From Anaerolineales bacterium (GTDB lineage: Bacteria > Chloroflexota > Anaerolineae > Anaerolineales > UBA11579), in the NCBI GenBank assembly GCA_026129335.1, contig JAHCIH010000004.1, positions 62,001 to 126,000 on the forward strand: a stretch of 64,000 nt of DNA, written 5' to 3'. The position numbers and the translations under genes were made by a program. The notes beneath the pieces were generated by a model. That model saw nothing but the letters and a program-made list of their open reading frames with translations, ran no database searches and had not been told where the DNA came from. Below, piece after piece: positions 42,931 to 51,384 of this stretch (the stretch's first letter is position 1; every line of letters starts with the position of its first letter).

Positions 42931-43190
42931 AGCGCATGGCCCGGCAACGCCGGGTGACGAGGATGAAGGTTTCTCACTTGGGTGAGACTAAGCAGCCGCA
43001 AGGCTGTGAAAATCGAAAAAGGCACATCTGTCTGACGCACGCAGTGCGGCAGGCAATGTGGCTAGATCAGCGGATGCCTTCCGGGAGTTCACCGCCCCCG
43101 ACATTTCCCTCCAAATGATAAGCGCCCGGACAAAGCCGCGAGAGCAATCTGGCGGACAAAGGCGGGCGTGGCGGCCTTATTGACTGTGAG
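42931..43190 (+). ncRNA. glmS ribozyme (glucosamine-6-phosphate-activated), expanded form
   Basis: It matches the glmS ribozyme core in order: the cleavage-site context A/GCGC (cut between 42931 and 42932), a P1 hairpin CCCGGCAACGCCGGG, the conserved GACGAGG (42956-42962), a GAAGG strand that pairs with GCCTTC after GCGGATGCC (43070-43078), and a 3' domain containing GCGGACAAAGG (43152-43162). glmS starts 33 bases downstream. About 100 bases are inserted between the two core strands, where Firmicute examples have about 20; the insert can form hairpins CTCACTTGGGTGAG and CAGCCGCAAGGCTG. The 3' boundary is approximate. It would shut off glmS when GlcN6P is plentiful. Confidence 0.85.
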
Positions 43191-43222
43191 TTGGCCCAGC
43201 CGGCTCAGGAGGATTTTTCTGT

Positions 43223-45064
43223 ATGTGTGGAATCGTTGGATACATCGGGGAGCAGAATGCCACCCCGATCATTTTGAACGGCCTGAAACGGCTGGAGTAC
43301 CGCGGCTACGACTCGGCGGGGGTTGCCGTATTGGAAGATGGCGAGATCCAGGTGCGCCGGGATGCCGGCAAGCTCGGCCGCCTGTTCACCCTGGTGGATA
43401 GCCAGCCGGTGGCCGGCAAGCTGGGCATCGGCCACACCCGCTGGGCCACTCACGGGGAGCCGAATGCCCGCAATGCCCACCCGCACATGGGCGCCACCGG
43501 CGAGGTGGTGCTGGTGCACAACGGCATTGTCGAGAATTACCTGGAGTTGAAGGATGAACTCCAGGCCGAAGGCGTCACGTTCAACTCGGATACCGACACC
43601 GAAGTCATCGTCCACCTGGTGGAGCGCTACCTCTCGCAGGATGTGGACCTGGAACAGGCCGCCCGCCAGGCGCTTAACCAGCTGCAGGGCCACCACGGCA
43701 TCGTCATGTTCAGCTCCCGCCAGCCGGACCGCATCGTCGCCGCCCGCATCGGCAACGCCGGTGGGGTGGTGGTGGGCTTCGGCAAGGGCGAGATGTTCGT
43801 TGCCTCCGACTTGCCCGCCATCCTGGAGCACACCCGCGAAGTCGTCTTCCTCGAATCCGGCCAGATGGCCGTGGTTTCCCGCGAAGGCCTGGCGATGAAC
43901 GGCCTGGATGGGCAGAGCCTCGATTACCAGGTGGATACGGTGGCCTGGGACCCGGTGGCCGCCGAGAAAGGCGAATATCGCCACTTCATGCAAAAAGAGA
44001 TCCATGAGCAGGTGCGCTCGCTGACCGACACCATCGCCGGCCGGGTGGATTTCGACAACAGCCGCATCCTGCTGCCCGACCTGAACCTGGACGCCGACTT
44101 CGCCAGGCAGATCGAAAAGATCTTCATAATCGCCTGCGGCACGGCGGGTTACGCCGGCATGGTCGGCAAAACGCTGATCGAGCGCATCGCTCGCGTGCCG
44201 GTGGAGTTCGACATCGCCTCGGAGTTCCGCTACCGTGACCCGCTGGTGACCGACAAGCACGTCGTGCTGGCCATCAGCCAGTCCGGCGAAACCGCTGACA
44301 CGCTGGCCGCCATGGCTGAAGGCCGCGCCCGCGGCGCCACCCTGTGGTCCATCGTTAATGCAGTCGGTTCGCAGGCGATGCGCATCGCCGACGGGCACAT
44401 CACCATGCAGAGTGGTCCGGAGATCGGCGTGGCCTCCACCAAGGCTTACACCGCGCCGCTGGTGGACCTGTACATGCTGGCCATCCTGCTCGGTGACCTG
44501 CGCGGCGTGCTGGGCGAAGATGAGCGCCGCGCCCTGGTGGCCGAGCTGCGCATGGTGCCGGAATGGGCCTCTGCCTGCCTGGAGCGCGAGAGCGAAGTGC
44601 TGGCCGTGGCCGAAGAGATTGCCGACATGGAGCATTGCCTCTACCTGGGCCGCGGCATCAACACCGCCACGGCTTATGAGGGCGCGCTGAAGCTCAAGGA
44701 GATTTCCTACATCCACGCCGAGGGCTACCCCGCGGGCGAAATGAAGCACGGCCCCATCGCCCTGGTGGACGCCGACATGCCGGTGATCGCCATCGCCCCG
44801 CGCGACCCCTGGTACGAGAAGATGATCAGCCAGATCGAGCAGGCCAAGGCCCGCGGCGGCAAAGTGGTCGCCGTGGCCACTGAGGGCGACACGGTGATCC
44901 CGACCCTGGCCGACCATGTGCTTTGGGTGCCCGAAACGCCCTGGATGCTCAGCCCGGTGTTCACCGTGATTCCGCTGCAGCTGCTCGCCTATCATATTGC
45001 CAGCCTGCGCGGCCTGGACGTGGACCAGCCGCGCAACCTGGCCAAAAGCGTGACGGTGGAGTAG
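43223..45064 (+). CDS. glmS: Glutamine--fructose-6-phosphate aminotransferase (isomerising)
   Basis: A 613-residue enzyme that makes glucosamine-6-phosphate for peptidoglycan. The N-terminal glutaminase domain begins with the nucleophile C2 (MCGIVGYIGE) and has GHTRWATHGEP and VHNGIVENY. Two SIS isomerase domains follow, with IIACGTAGYAGMVGK, ISQSGETADTL and GVASTKAYTAPLV, and the C-terminus ends LAKSVTVE. AGGAGG lies ten bases before the ATG. Control by the upstream ribozyme is strongly suggested. Confidence 0.96.
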   Translation: MCGIVGYIGEQNATPIILNGLKRLEYRGYDSAGVAVLEDGEIQVRRDAGKLGRLFTLVDSQPVAGKLGIGHTRWATHGEPNARNAHPHMGATGEVVLVHNGIVENYLELKDELQAEGVTFNSDTDTEVIVHLVERYLSQDVDLEQAARQALNQLQGHHGIVMFSSRQPDRIVAARIGNAGGVVVGFGKGEMFVASDLPAILEHTREVVFLESGQMAVVSREGLAMNGLDGQSLDYQVDTVAWDPVAAEKGEYRHFMQKEIHEQVRSLTDTIAGRVDFDNSRILLPDLNLDADFARQIEKIFIIACGTAGYAGMVGKTLIERIARVPVEFDIASEFRYRDPLVTDKHVVLAISQSGETADTLAAMAEGRARGATLWSIVNAVGSQAMRIADGHITMQSGPEIGVASTKAYTAPLVDLYMLAILLGDLRGVLGEDERRALVAELRMVPEWASACLERESEVLAVAEEIADMEHCLYLGRGINTATAYEGALKLKEISYIHAEGYPAGEMKHGPIALVDADMPVIAIAPRDPWYEKMISQIEQAKARGGKVVAVATEGDTVIPTLADHVLWVPETPWMLSPVFTVIPLQLLAYHIASLRGLDVDQPRNLAKSVTVE

Positions 45065-45098
45065 CGGTTAGTTTTCGCTGCTAGTCGTTAGTAAAAGC

Positions 45099-45129
45099 AA
45101 AAAGATGCCGCTTTTTGTGGCGTCTTTTT
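45099..45129 (+). terminator. Terminator of glmS
   Basis: AAAAAGATGCC (45099-45109) pairs with GGCGTCTTTTT (45119-45129; one G-T pair), followed by more T. It lies 35 bases after the glmS stop. Confidence 0.85.
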
Positions 45130-45167
45130 GTTTTTGTGTCAGGTGACCAATCGCTAAGAACTGCTTG

Positions 45168-45196
45168 TTGCGCCGAACAGGCTATTGATTTATACT
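45168..45196 (+). promoter_or_regulatory. Promoter of the sortase-fusion gene
   Basis: TTGCGC (45168-45173) and TATACT (45191-45196) are spaced 17 bases. It leaves a leader of about 92 bases with a TGGGGA/TCCCCA hairpin. A long in-frame extension of the next gene would begin upstream of this promoter and is therefore rejected. Confidence 0.5.
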
Positions 45197-45294
45197 GCTG
45201 GCAGTCTTGTTTGGGGACCAGAACCTCCCCACGCTTTAGCCCGCTAGGTGTGGCGTTCCACGAAGCGCATCGCAACTCTATAAAAAGAGAAGGC

Positions 45295-48144
45295 ATGCAA
45301 AAACCGCGTCGCCGCTTTCCACATGTGGTCTTCGCCTTGGCTTTTGTGCTGGCTGTTTTGCCTGGCCAGGCCGCAGCCGCGCCAGGACCGCGCTGCTTTG
45401 TGGACGCGTCCGTGGGCGTCGCCGGCGACGGCTCCGACTGGACAAACGCCTACCAGGACCTGCAGAACGCGCTGGCAGACCCGAACTGTACGGAAATCTG
45501 GGTGGCGCAGGGGACCTACAGGCCGGACGGGGCTGCCCCCGATGACCGCGACCTCAGCTTTGACCTCAAGAACGGCGTGGAAATTTACGGTGGCTTTGCG
45601 GGTACGGAAACCCTGCTCAGCGAGCGCGACTGGACGGCCAACGAGACCATCCTCAGCGGTGAGATCGGCTTAGCTGGCAACGTGGACAACAGCTACCACG
45701 TGGTGGTGGCCGGCAGCACAGACTCAACAGCCGTGCTGGACGGCTTCACCATTCGGGATGGCAATGCCAATGTCGTGGCATTCCCCCGCTCCGTAGGCGG
45801 GGGCATGTACATCGACGGCGGCAGCCCCACGCTGAGTAACCTGGTATTCACCGCCAACGCGGCGGGTAGTGGTGGTGGGGGCATGTACATCGACGGCGGC
45901 AGCCCCACGATGATCCGGGTTGCCTTCATCGGTAATGCTGCCTCCAGCGGCGGAGGCCTGAGTGGAACCAACAGCAGTTTTAAGCTTACTGAAGGCGTAT
46001 TTAGGGGCAACACGGCCGTCAACCTCGGCGGTGGCGCCCGTCTCGGCGGCGGGAGCCCCCAATTGACCCAGGTGCTTTTCGAGAGCAACACGGCACCAAA
46101 TAATCCGGGCGGCGGAATTTATATTGCCGCGTCCGCCGCGCTGACCAATGTGACCTTCTATAACAATGCTTCCGGTGTTGGAGGGGGCGGTGTGGCGGTT
46201 GCTTCCGGAACGGGAACCTACAACCACCTCACCTTCGGCCACAACTCTCCCAATGCGATGCGCTTTGAGGGTGGTACTTCGACGATTCGCAATAGCATTG
46301 TCTGGAACCACACCGCTGCAGCGATTGATAATTCTACGCTCGGCACGACTTTCCAGGATAGCATTCTGGAGGATCTTTGCCCGGTGGCTGCGACTTGTAC
46401 CAACGTCATCGACAGTGACCCGCTGCTGGGGCCGCTGCAGGACAACGGCGGCTTCAGCCACACCATGGCGCTGGACCCGCTCTCGCCGGCCATCGATGCG
46501 GCCAACAGCGGCACCTGTGCGGCCGTTGACCAGCGCGGTGTGCCGCGCCCGCAACTCGCTGGCTGCGACATGGGCGCCTATGAGGAATACCCGGGTGAAT
46601 TCAGCGCCAGCTCAGCGCCGGGTTCCACTTTGGCTTTCATTGCGCCCACGGGCAGCAGCGACCAACTGGCGATAGATGTCTCCAACACGGGCGGCCCCGG
46701 CTCACTGCTGGATGTCAGCGAAGTCAGCATCAGCGCCGGCTACACCGTGCTGGCCGGCCTGCCGATCGACAATTTAGCCACCACGGATGCAGCTGTGCTC
46801 GTAGCCGTGCGCTGCGACAGCGCCCCCACAGCGCCGGGCACGCTGATGCTCAGCACCAACGACCCCCTGCTGCCCGCGGTGACCTACAATCTGACTTGCA
46901 CGGCGCTGGAAGCTGTGTTCAACGGTTCGCCGACCGCGCCCGGCCCGCTGGCCTTCGTGGGGCCGGCGGGTTCCAGCCCGCAGCTGAGCATTCTGGTGGA
47001 CAATGGAGGGATAGCGGGTTCCGAGTTGGATGTCAGCCTTCTGAGTATCAGTGCGGGCTACAGCATCGTTTCAGGCCTACCGATCAACGACTTGGGCAGC
47101 GCGGCGCCGGCAGAGACCATCCTCGTGCAGTGCGACAACCTGCCTCAGCCGCCGGGCACGCTGGAACTGATCACCAATGATCCCTTATTGTCCACCGTGA
47201 TCTATGACCTGACCTGCATAATGCCGCCCGCACCTCTGCCTGGGCCTGGCGCGGCCAGCAAGGAGATCGCCCACAGTGGCGTCACCACGCTGCAGTTCGG
47301 GCGCATCTGGGTCTCAGTGCCCGCCTCGGCCATCCCGCCCGGGCAGAGCGATTGTCGCATTACGATACGCGTGGCAGGCGACTCTGGGGAATACGGCTTC
47401 AGCCTGGACGACACCGTATGGGATGTCAAGATCGTCTGCGACAGTGGCGAACTCAACCTTTTCTTCGACGCATTGACCATCTGCATCCGGCCGGCGGACG
47501 GCCTGCTGGGCGACAAGAACGTCTACCACCGCCATGCCGGCCAGGGCTTCCAGGCAATCAGCGGCGGTACGGGGCCGGCCGGCTATGTCTGCGGCCAGAC
47601 CCGGCTGCTCTCGCTGTTCACCCTGGGCCAACTCAGCTTGCCCGCCACCGGCTTTGCGCCGGGCGTGGTCACAGACTTGGGCACACTTTCACTGGCTTAC
47701 GCCGCCTCTGATTTGACCCTCTCCATCCCCAAGCTGGGCGTGGAGCTGGACATCCTCGGCGTGCCGCAAGGCCCCAGCGGCTGGGACGTGACCTGGCTGG
47801 GGAACAGTCAGGCGGGCTACCTGTACGGCACGACCTTCCCGACCTGGAAAGGCAATAGTGTCTTGACCGCCCATGTGTGGAACGCCGACAATACGCCGGG
47901 GCCGTTCCATGCTCTGCGCAGCCTGCAGCATGGTGACCGCTTCACCATCTCCGCCTATGGCTACACCTACACCTACGAAGTGCGCAGCAACCACCTGGTC
48001 AGCGAGAGCAACCTGAACATCCTGGCGACCAGTAGCCACTACTCACAGATCACCTTGCTGACCTGCGAGACCTACAGTGAGAGCGCCGGCGGCTACCTCT
48101 ACCGCCGGGCCGTGCAAGCTGTCTTGGTAGCGGTCAGTAACTAG
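45295..48144 (+). CDS. Secreted beta-helix protein with LPATG motif and C-terminal sortase domain
   Basis: A 949-residue exported protein. The signal peptide (about 1-28) has an RRRFPH n-region and ends PGQAAAA. A parallel beta-helix (about 50-440) repeats GGGMYIDGGSPTL-like rungs and ends in a choice-of-anchor-type DMGAYEE motif. Two copies of an Ig-like module (about 445-640) are followed by a third domain. L782-P-A-T-G786 then sits directly before a class E/F-like sortase domain (about 800-949) with H860 (TAHVW), C924 (LLTCETY) and R937 at the SrtA-like spacing of 13. There is no C-terminal membrane helix after LPATG. Confidence 0.85.
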   Translation: MQKPRRRFPHVVFALAFVLAVLPGQAAAAPGPRCFVDASVGVAGDGSDWTNAYQDLQNALADPNCTEIWVAQGTYRPDGAAPDDRDLSFDLKNGVEIYGGFAGTETLLSERDWTANETILSGEIGLAGNVDNSYHVVVAGSTDSTAVLDGFTIRDGNANVVAFPRSVGGGMYIDGGSPTLSNLVFTANAAGSGGGGMYIDGGSPTMIRVAFIGNAASSGGGLSGTNSSFKLTEGVFRGNTAVNLGGGARLGGGSPQLTQVLFESNTAPNNPGGGIYIAASAALTNVTFYNNASGVGGGGVAVASGTGTYNHLTFGHNSPNAMRFEGGTSTIRNSIVWNHTAAAIDNSTLGTTFQDSILEDLCPVAATCTNVIDSDPLLGPLQDNGGFSHTMALDPLSPAIDAANSGTCAAVDQRGVPRPQLAGCDMGAYEEYPGEFSASSAPGSTLAFIAPTGSSDQLAIDVSNTGGPGSLLDVSEVSISAGYTVLAGLPIDNLATTDAAVLVAVRCDSAPTAPGTLMLSTNDPLLPAVTYNLTCTALEAVFNGSPTAPGPLAFVGPAGSSPQLSILVDNGGIAGSELDVSLLSISAGYSIVSGLPINDLGSAAPAETILVQCDNLPQPPGTLELITNDPLLSTVIYDLTCIMPPAPLPGPGAASKEIAHSGVTTLQFGRIWVSVPASAIPPGQSDCRITIRVAGDSGEYGFSLDDTVWDVKIVCDSGELNLFFDALTICIRPADGLLGDKNVYHRHAGQGFQAISGGTGPAGYVCGQTRLLSLFTLGQLSLPATGFAPGVVTDLGTLSLAYAASDLTLSIPKLGVELDILGVPQGPSGWDVTWLGNSQAGYLYGTTFPTWKGNSVLTAHVWNADNTPGPFHALRSLQHGDRFTISAYGYTYTYEVRSNHLVSESNLNILATSSHYSQITLLTCETYSESAGGYLYRRAVQAVLVAVSN

Positions 48145-48163
48145 TTGTCATAATCTCTAGCAT

Positions 48164-48478
48164 CTAATCTCCATCCTCCACCGCCTTCTTTAAGCCCTGC
48201 AGCCGCTCTTCCCAGAAAGCGGCATATTGCTCCAGCCAGGCTTCGACCTGCGAGAGCGGCGCGGCATCCAACTGGTACCACAGCTCCCGCCCGCGCCGCT
48301 CCTGGCGAAGCAGCCGCGCCTGGCGCAGCACGCGCAGATGCTTGCTGACGCCGGGGCGGCTGATCGCTGGGAAGCGCGCCGCCAGGTCCCCGGCGCGCTG
48401 CGGGCCATCCGCCCGCAGCGCATCGAGGATCCGGCGGCGGGTCGGGTCGGCGATGGCGTGGAACGGTGAACTGGGCAT
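48164..48478 (-). CDS. ArsR-family regulator of an SRPBCC protein
   Basis: A 104-residue winged-helix repressor: FHAIADPTRRRILDALR, then GDLAARFPAISRPGVSKHLR as recognition helix and a basic wing. No metal-binding Cys is seen, as usual for ArsR partners of SRPBCC proteins. The start at 48478 is the fourth in a tandem array of start-codon copies; only this frame continues into the full gene. It should repress the operon promoter at 49217-49244 through the GTAAC/GTTAC palindrome. Confidence 0.88.
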   Translation of the reverse strand: MPSSPFHAIADPTRRRILDALRADGPQRAGDLAARFPAISRPGVSKHLRVLRQARLLRQERRGRELWYQLDAAPLSQVEAWLEQYAAFWEERLQGLKKAVEDGD

Positions 48479-48716
48479 GTTTCGCTGAATCCTCTATCCG
48501 TATTGCCTAGCGCTGCAAAGCGCCGTCGGCGATGGCGTGGAAGGGTGAACTGGGCATGTTTCGCTGAATCCTCTATTTGTATTGCCTAGCGCTGCAAGCC
48601 GCCGTCGGCGATGGCATGGAACGGTGAGCTGGGCATGTTTTCGCTGAATCCTCTATTCGTATTGCCTAGCGCTGCAAAGCGCCGTCGGCGATGGCGTGGA
48701 AGGGCGAGCTGGGCAT
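48446..48716. repeat. 79-bp tandem repeat carrying arsR start codons
   Basis: Three units with periods of 79, 79 and 80 bases, plus a final partial copy. ATGs fall at 48716, 48636, 48557 and 48478 (minus strand). Each upstream copy opens MPSSPFHAIADGALQR and then stops with TAG; an AGAGGA ribosome-like site follows before the next ATG. The units differ at only a few bases, so the amplification is recent. No spacers: not a CRISPR. Confidence 0.92.
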
Positions 48717-48717
48717 G

Positions 48718-49185
48718 TCACCCAGCTTCCACAGCCGCCTTCAGGCTGTTCAGGTTCTCTGCGATGGTCCAGCCCTGGATGTGGCCCTCGTACGCGTTCT
48801 TGCCGGCGGCCTCACCCAGGGCCTCAAAGCCGCTATGGGTAAGCGTGACCCGCGTGCCGCCCTCAACCGCTACCAGGCGCAAGGTAACCAATGTGGCCAC
48901 AGGCCAGGCTGTGCCCTCTTCCGGATCGTGTTTCCAGGTGAAGGCGAGCTCCTCTTCAGGGATCAAGGTCACCACTTCGCCGGTGAAGCGATACGGTCCC
49001 TCGCCGGGCAGGTTGCCTTTCATCTCAAAGCGGCCGCCAACTTGGTGCTCGAACACCAGGTTGCGTGCCAGCCATTGGTTCATGCCTTCCAGCGTGGCCA
49101 TCTTGGCCCACACTTTGGCAGGCGGCGCCTGGATATCGATCTCGAATTGAATGCGCAGGCTGTCTGGATTGTGCGTAGCGAGCAT
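48718..49185 (-). CDS. SRPBCC (AHSA1/START-like) protein
   Basis: A 155-residue ligand-binding fold protein. IQFEIDIQAPPAKVWAKMATLEGMNQWL, GGRFEMKG and a C-terminal amphipathic helix WTIAENLNSLKAAVEAG are typical of the activator-of-Hsp90-like SRPBCC family, often paired with ArsR regulators. The function is unknown (possible lipid or aromatic ligand). The stop lies one base before the first arsR start copy, showing original translational coupling. Confidence 0.85.
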   Translation of the reverse strand: MLATHNPDSLRIQFEIDIQAPPAKVWAKMATLEGMNQWLARNLVFEHQVGGRFEMKGNLPGEGPYRFTGEVVTLIPEEELAFTWKHDPEEGTAWPVATLVTLRLVAVEGGTRVTLTHSGFEALGEAAGKNAYEGHIQGWTIAENLNSLKAAVEAG

Positions 49186-49200
49186 TTCTCCTCCAAAAAC

Positions 49201-49244
49201 GTAACTGAATGGTTACATATTAGCACGCAAACCCAGATTGTCAA
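49201..49244 (-). promoter_or_regulatory. Promoter and operator of the SRPBCC-arsR operon
   Basis: On the minus strand TTGACA (49239-49244) and TAATAT (49217-49222) are spaced 16 bases. GTAACTGAATGGTTAC (49201-49216), with inverted GTAAC/GTTAC ends, lies directly downstream of the -10, where a bound ArsR protein would block initiation. GGAGGAG precedes the ATG. Confidence 0.75.
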
Positions 49245-49279
49245 GCCTGGCTATACATGGATGTTCAGAAAGTGGCTGG

Positions 49280-50236
49280 CTAGGGCTGTGCGGAATGCCA
49301 CTTCAGCACGCGCAAGGCGCGCAGCGTGTTCCAGCGGCTCGCCGTGCCGGTATGGCCTTCCATGCGGAAGTGCACCTTGCCGGGATGGACGCTGTCGAGC
49401 CGCCAGCGGCCGTCGGGCTGTTGCCTGGCGGCCAGCAGGGCCACGGCCTCAGCGGCGCGTTCGTCGGGAGCCGCTTCGGCTTTGCGCAAATAGTCCAGGC
49501 CCCAGAGGATGTCGTAGCGCCAGCGAGGCGGGAAGACGAATTCCCTCCAGTCATGGCCGCCTTTGCGATCGCGTCCGATTGGCTTCCCCGTGGCTTTCGA
49601 TTTGAACAGCCCCCGTTCCAGCAAGTATTCCTCGCCCCGCAGGCGCGCAACCCGTACCGCGCCGTCTCCGGTTGCCCGTTCGTATTCAAGCAGCCCTTCC
49701 AGCACGCAGAGAGTCGAGTTGAACGAGGAGCGCTTGCTCTCCGGGGCGGCGCAGTTCCAGCCGCCGTCCGCCAGCTGCTCGCCGAGCAGCCGCTCGGCGA
49801 GCCGGTCGCTGGCCGTGCCGAAATAGGCGCCCGTGGCTAGCACCCGGCCGTTGATGCAGGGTTCCGTCTCGCCCTCGAAGAAGGGCGCATGGCCGTGCCA
49901 CTCGCCCCAATTGCTCTTCTCACGCACTAGGTCGATCGCTCGGCGGGCTTGCGGGCTGGTCGGGTCCAGGCCCATCTCGCGCAGCAGCATCAGAGTTTCC
50001 ATGGTCGAAGCCCAGCTTCGGTGCACCCAGGCCCCGCCGCCCCAGTTGCCGTCCGGCCCCTGCAGGCTGAGCAGCCGCGCGCCCCAGCCTTCCACGGCCA
50101 CCCGGGCGCGCTCGGCAGAAACTGCTTCTGGCGATCCCGCAGCCAGGTCGCGCATTACTTGCCAATGGATCGCCGGGTCCGAGTCGAGCAGCCAGCGGAT
50201 GGTGACTGCCTGGGGCTGTGCGAATTTTGAGGTCAT
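49280..50236 (-). CDS. Terpene-cyclase/prenyltransferase alpha-toroid-like protein
   Basis: A 318-residue protein with repeated QW-like motifs: LSLQGPDGNWGGG, GEQLADGGWNCA and ARQQPDGRWRLD, spaced along an alpha-alpha barrel as in squalene-hopene cyclases. It is half their length and no DxDD catalytic motif is seen, so it may be a non-cyclase member. No signal peptide. GGAG lies six bases before the ATG. Function unknown; neighbours do not help. Confidence 0.7.
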   Translation of the reverse strand: MTSKFAQPQAVTIRWLLDSDPAIHWQVMRDLAAGSPEAVSAERARVAVEGWGARLLSLQGPDGNWGGGAWVHRSWASTMETLMLLREMGLDPTSPQARRAIDLVREKSNWGEWHGHAPFFEGETEPCINGRVLATGAYFGTASDRLAERLLGEQLADGGWNCAAPESKRSSFNSTLCVLEGLLEYERATGDGAVRVARLRGEEYLLERGLFKSKATGKPIGRDRKGGHDWREFVFPPRWRYDILWGLDYLRKAEAAPDERAAEAVALLAARQQPDGRWRLDSVHPGKVHFRMEGHTGTASRWNTLRALRVLKWHSAQP

Positions 50237-50266
50237 CGGTGGCTCCTTACTGGTCCGCAGCCGCCG

Positions 50267-50581
50267 CTAGAAATAGGCGCGCCACAAAAGGTAGACCGCC
50301 ATGCCGATCACGATGGTCAGCAGCAGGCTGCGCGTGCGCCAGGATACCAGCACGGCGACCAGGCTGGCGCCCAGCGCCGGGTTGTGCAGCCCCAGCGCCA
50401 ACTGGCCTCCGGGCGTGAATATAGGCGGCAGGATGATCGCCGCCAGCACCGCCGGCGGCACATAGCGCAGGGCGGCGAACAGCCCCTGTGGCAGCTGCCG
50501 GTTGCTCAGCCACAGCAACAGCGGGATGCGCGAGACCATGGTGGCCGCGGCCATGCCGGCGATCAACAGAGCTTCGTTCAC
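50267..50581 (-). CDS. azlD: Branched-chain amino acid exporter small subunit AzlD
   Basis: A 104-residue membrane protein with four hydrophobic segments: [18 protein letters not shown] and [17 protein letters not shown] are the family signature. It starts with GTG overlapping the azlC stop (GTGA). With AzlC it forms an exporter of branched-chain amino acids or similar compounds (inferred from the family). Confidence 0.88.
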   Translation of the reverse strand: MNEALLIAGMAAATMVSRIPLLLWLSNRQLPQGLFAALRYVPPAVLAAIILPPIFTPGGQLALGLHNPALGASLVAVLVSWRTRSLLLTIVIGMAVYLLWRAYF

Positions 50582-51303
50582 GCCGCCTCCTTCTTGGGCA
50601 GGGGCCAGGCGCGTTCGGCCAGCGCGCCGGCGGCCACGCCGAGAAGGGCGGCTAGCATCAGGCCCAGCTGGTTCGGCAGGCCTTGCGCCAGCAGAGCCGT
50701 CGCCCCGGCGACCAGCGCGGCAATCCAGATCGGGCGATCCTTGAGCATCGGCACCAGCATGCCCAGAAAGGTGACCACCATGGCGAAGTCCAGGCCCCAG
50801 CTTTGCGGATCGCGGATTTGCGAGCCGGCGAAGATGCCGATCCAGGTGACCAGCTGCCAGTTGGCGTACATGGCGATCTCAGAGCCCAGCAGATACCAGC
50901 GGTTGTGCGGGTTGTGCGGCGTTTCCTCGAACTGCTTGGCGGCCACCACGAAAGACTCGTCGGTCAGCCAGAAGCCCAGTGGCAGCAGCCAGCGCAGCGG
51001 CAGCCCCTGCAGCTTGGGCGCCAGCGTGGCAGAGTAGAGCATGTGGCGCAGGTTGACCACCAGTGTGGTCAGGGCGATGACTGCGATGGGCGTGCCGGCG
51101 GCGATCAGGCCGGCGGCGATGAACTGCGAAGAGCCGGCGAAGACGAAAGCCGACATGGCCGCTACGCCCAGCGGTGACATGCCGGCGGCCAGTGCCAGCG
51201 CGCCGAAGATCAGCCCAAACGGGGCCGCGCCGACCAGCAGGGGGACCGTATCCCGCATGCCGGCCAGCAAGGCGGCGCGCGGTGAGTTGATTTCCTTGTG
51301 CAT
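50578..51303 (-). CDS. azlC: Branched-chain amino acid exporter large subunit AzlC
   Basis: A 241-residue membrane protein with about five to six helices. [35 protein letters not shown] and [15 protein letters not shown] are diagnostic. The ATG at 51303 is preferred; longer frame upstream enters the palindrome and has no ribosome site. Overlap with azlD shows the pair is co-translated. Confidence 0.9.
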   Translation of the reverse strand: MHKEINSPRAALLAGMRDTVPLLVGAAPFGLIFGALALAAGMSPLGVAAMSAFVFAGSSQFIAAGLIAAGTPIAVIALTTLVVNLRHMLYSATLAPKLQGLPLRWLLPLGFWLTDESFVVAAKQFEETPHNPHNRWYLLGSEIAMYANWQLVTWIGIFAGSQIRDPQSWGLDFAMVVTFLGMLVPMLKDRPIWIAALVAGATALLAQGLPNQLGLMLAALLGVAAGALAERAWPLPKKEAA

Positions 51304-51351
51304 ACGGGAAATTGATTTTATCAGGAGTAGCCGAGGCTCTGGCCGACTTAT

Positions 51352-51381
51352 CGTAGGGGCGGCTTGCAAGCCGCCCCTACG
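51352..51381. repeat. Perfect 30-bp palindrome between CAP gene and azlC
   Basis: Arms CGTAGGGGCGGCTTG and its complement meet without spacer, three bases after the CAP-protein stop. It lacks a T-run, so it is more like a REP-type intergenic palindrome than a classical terminator, though it could still slow transcription from 52416 into azlC. Confidence 0.75.
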
Positions 51382-51384
51382 CGG

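Noticed and set aside
42880..43200. RNase P RNA or tmRNA as the identity of this structured RNA
   Set aside because: The conserved RNase P and tmRNA segments are not found, while the glmS ribozyme core motifs occur in the correct order directly upstream of glmS.
43205..44995. 596-codon open frame on the minus strand
   Set aside because: Antisense to glmS; no recognisable domain and composition of a shadow frame.
45115..45294. Extended N-terminus for the sortase-fusion protein
   Set aside because: It would begin upstream of the likely promoter and place the signal peptide 60 residues inside the protein; the ATG at 45295 gives a proper signal peptide.
48446..48716. CRISPR-like array
   Set aside because: The units are contiguous 79-80 bp tandem copies without unique spacers, and no cas genes are nearby.
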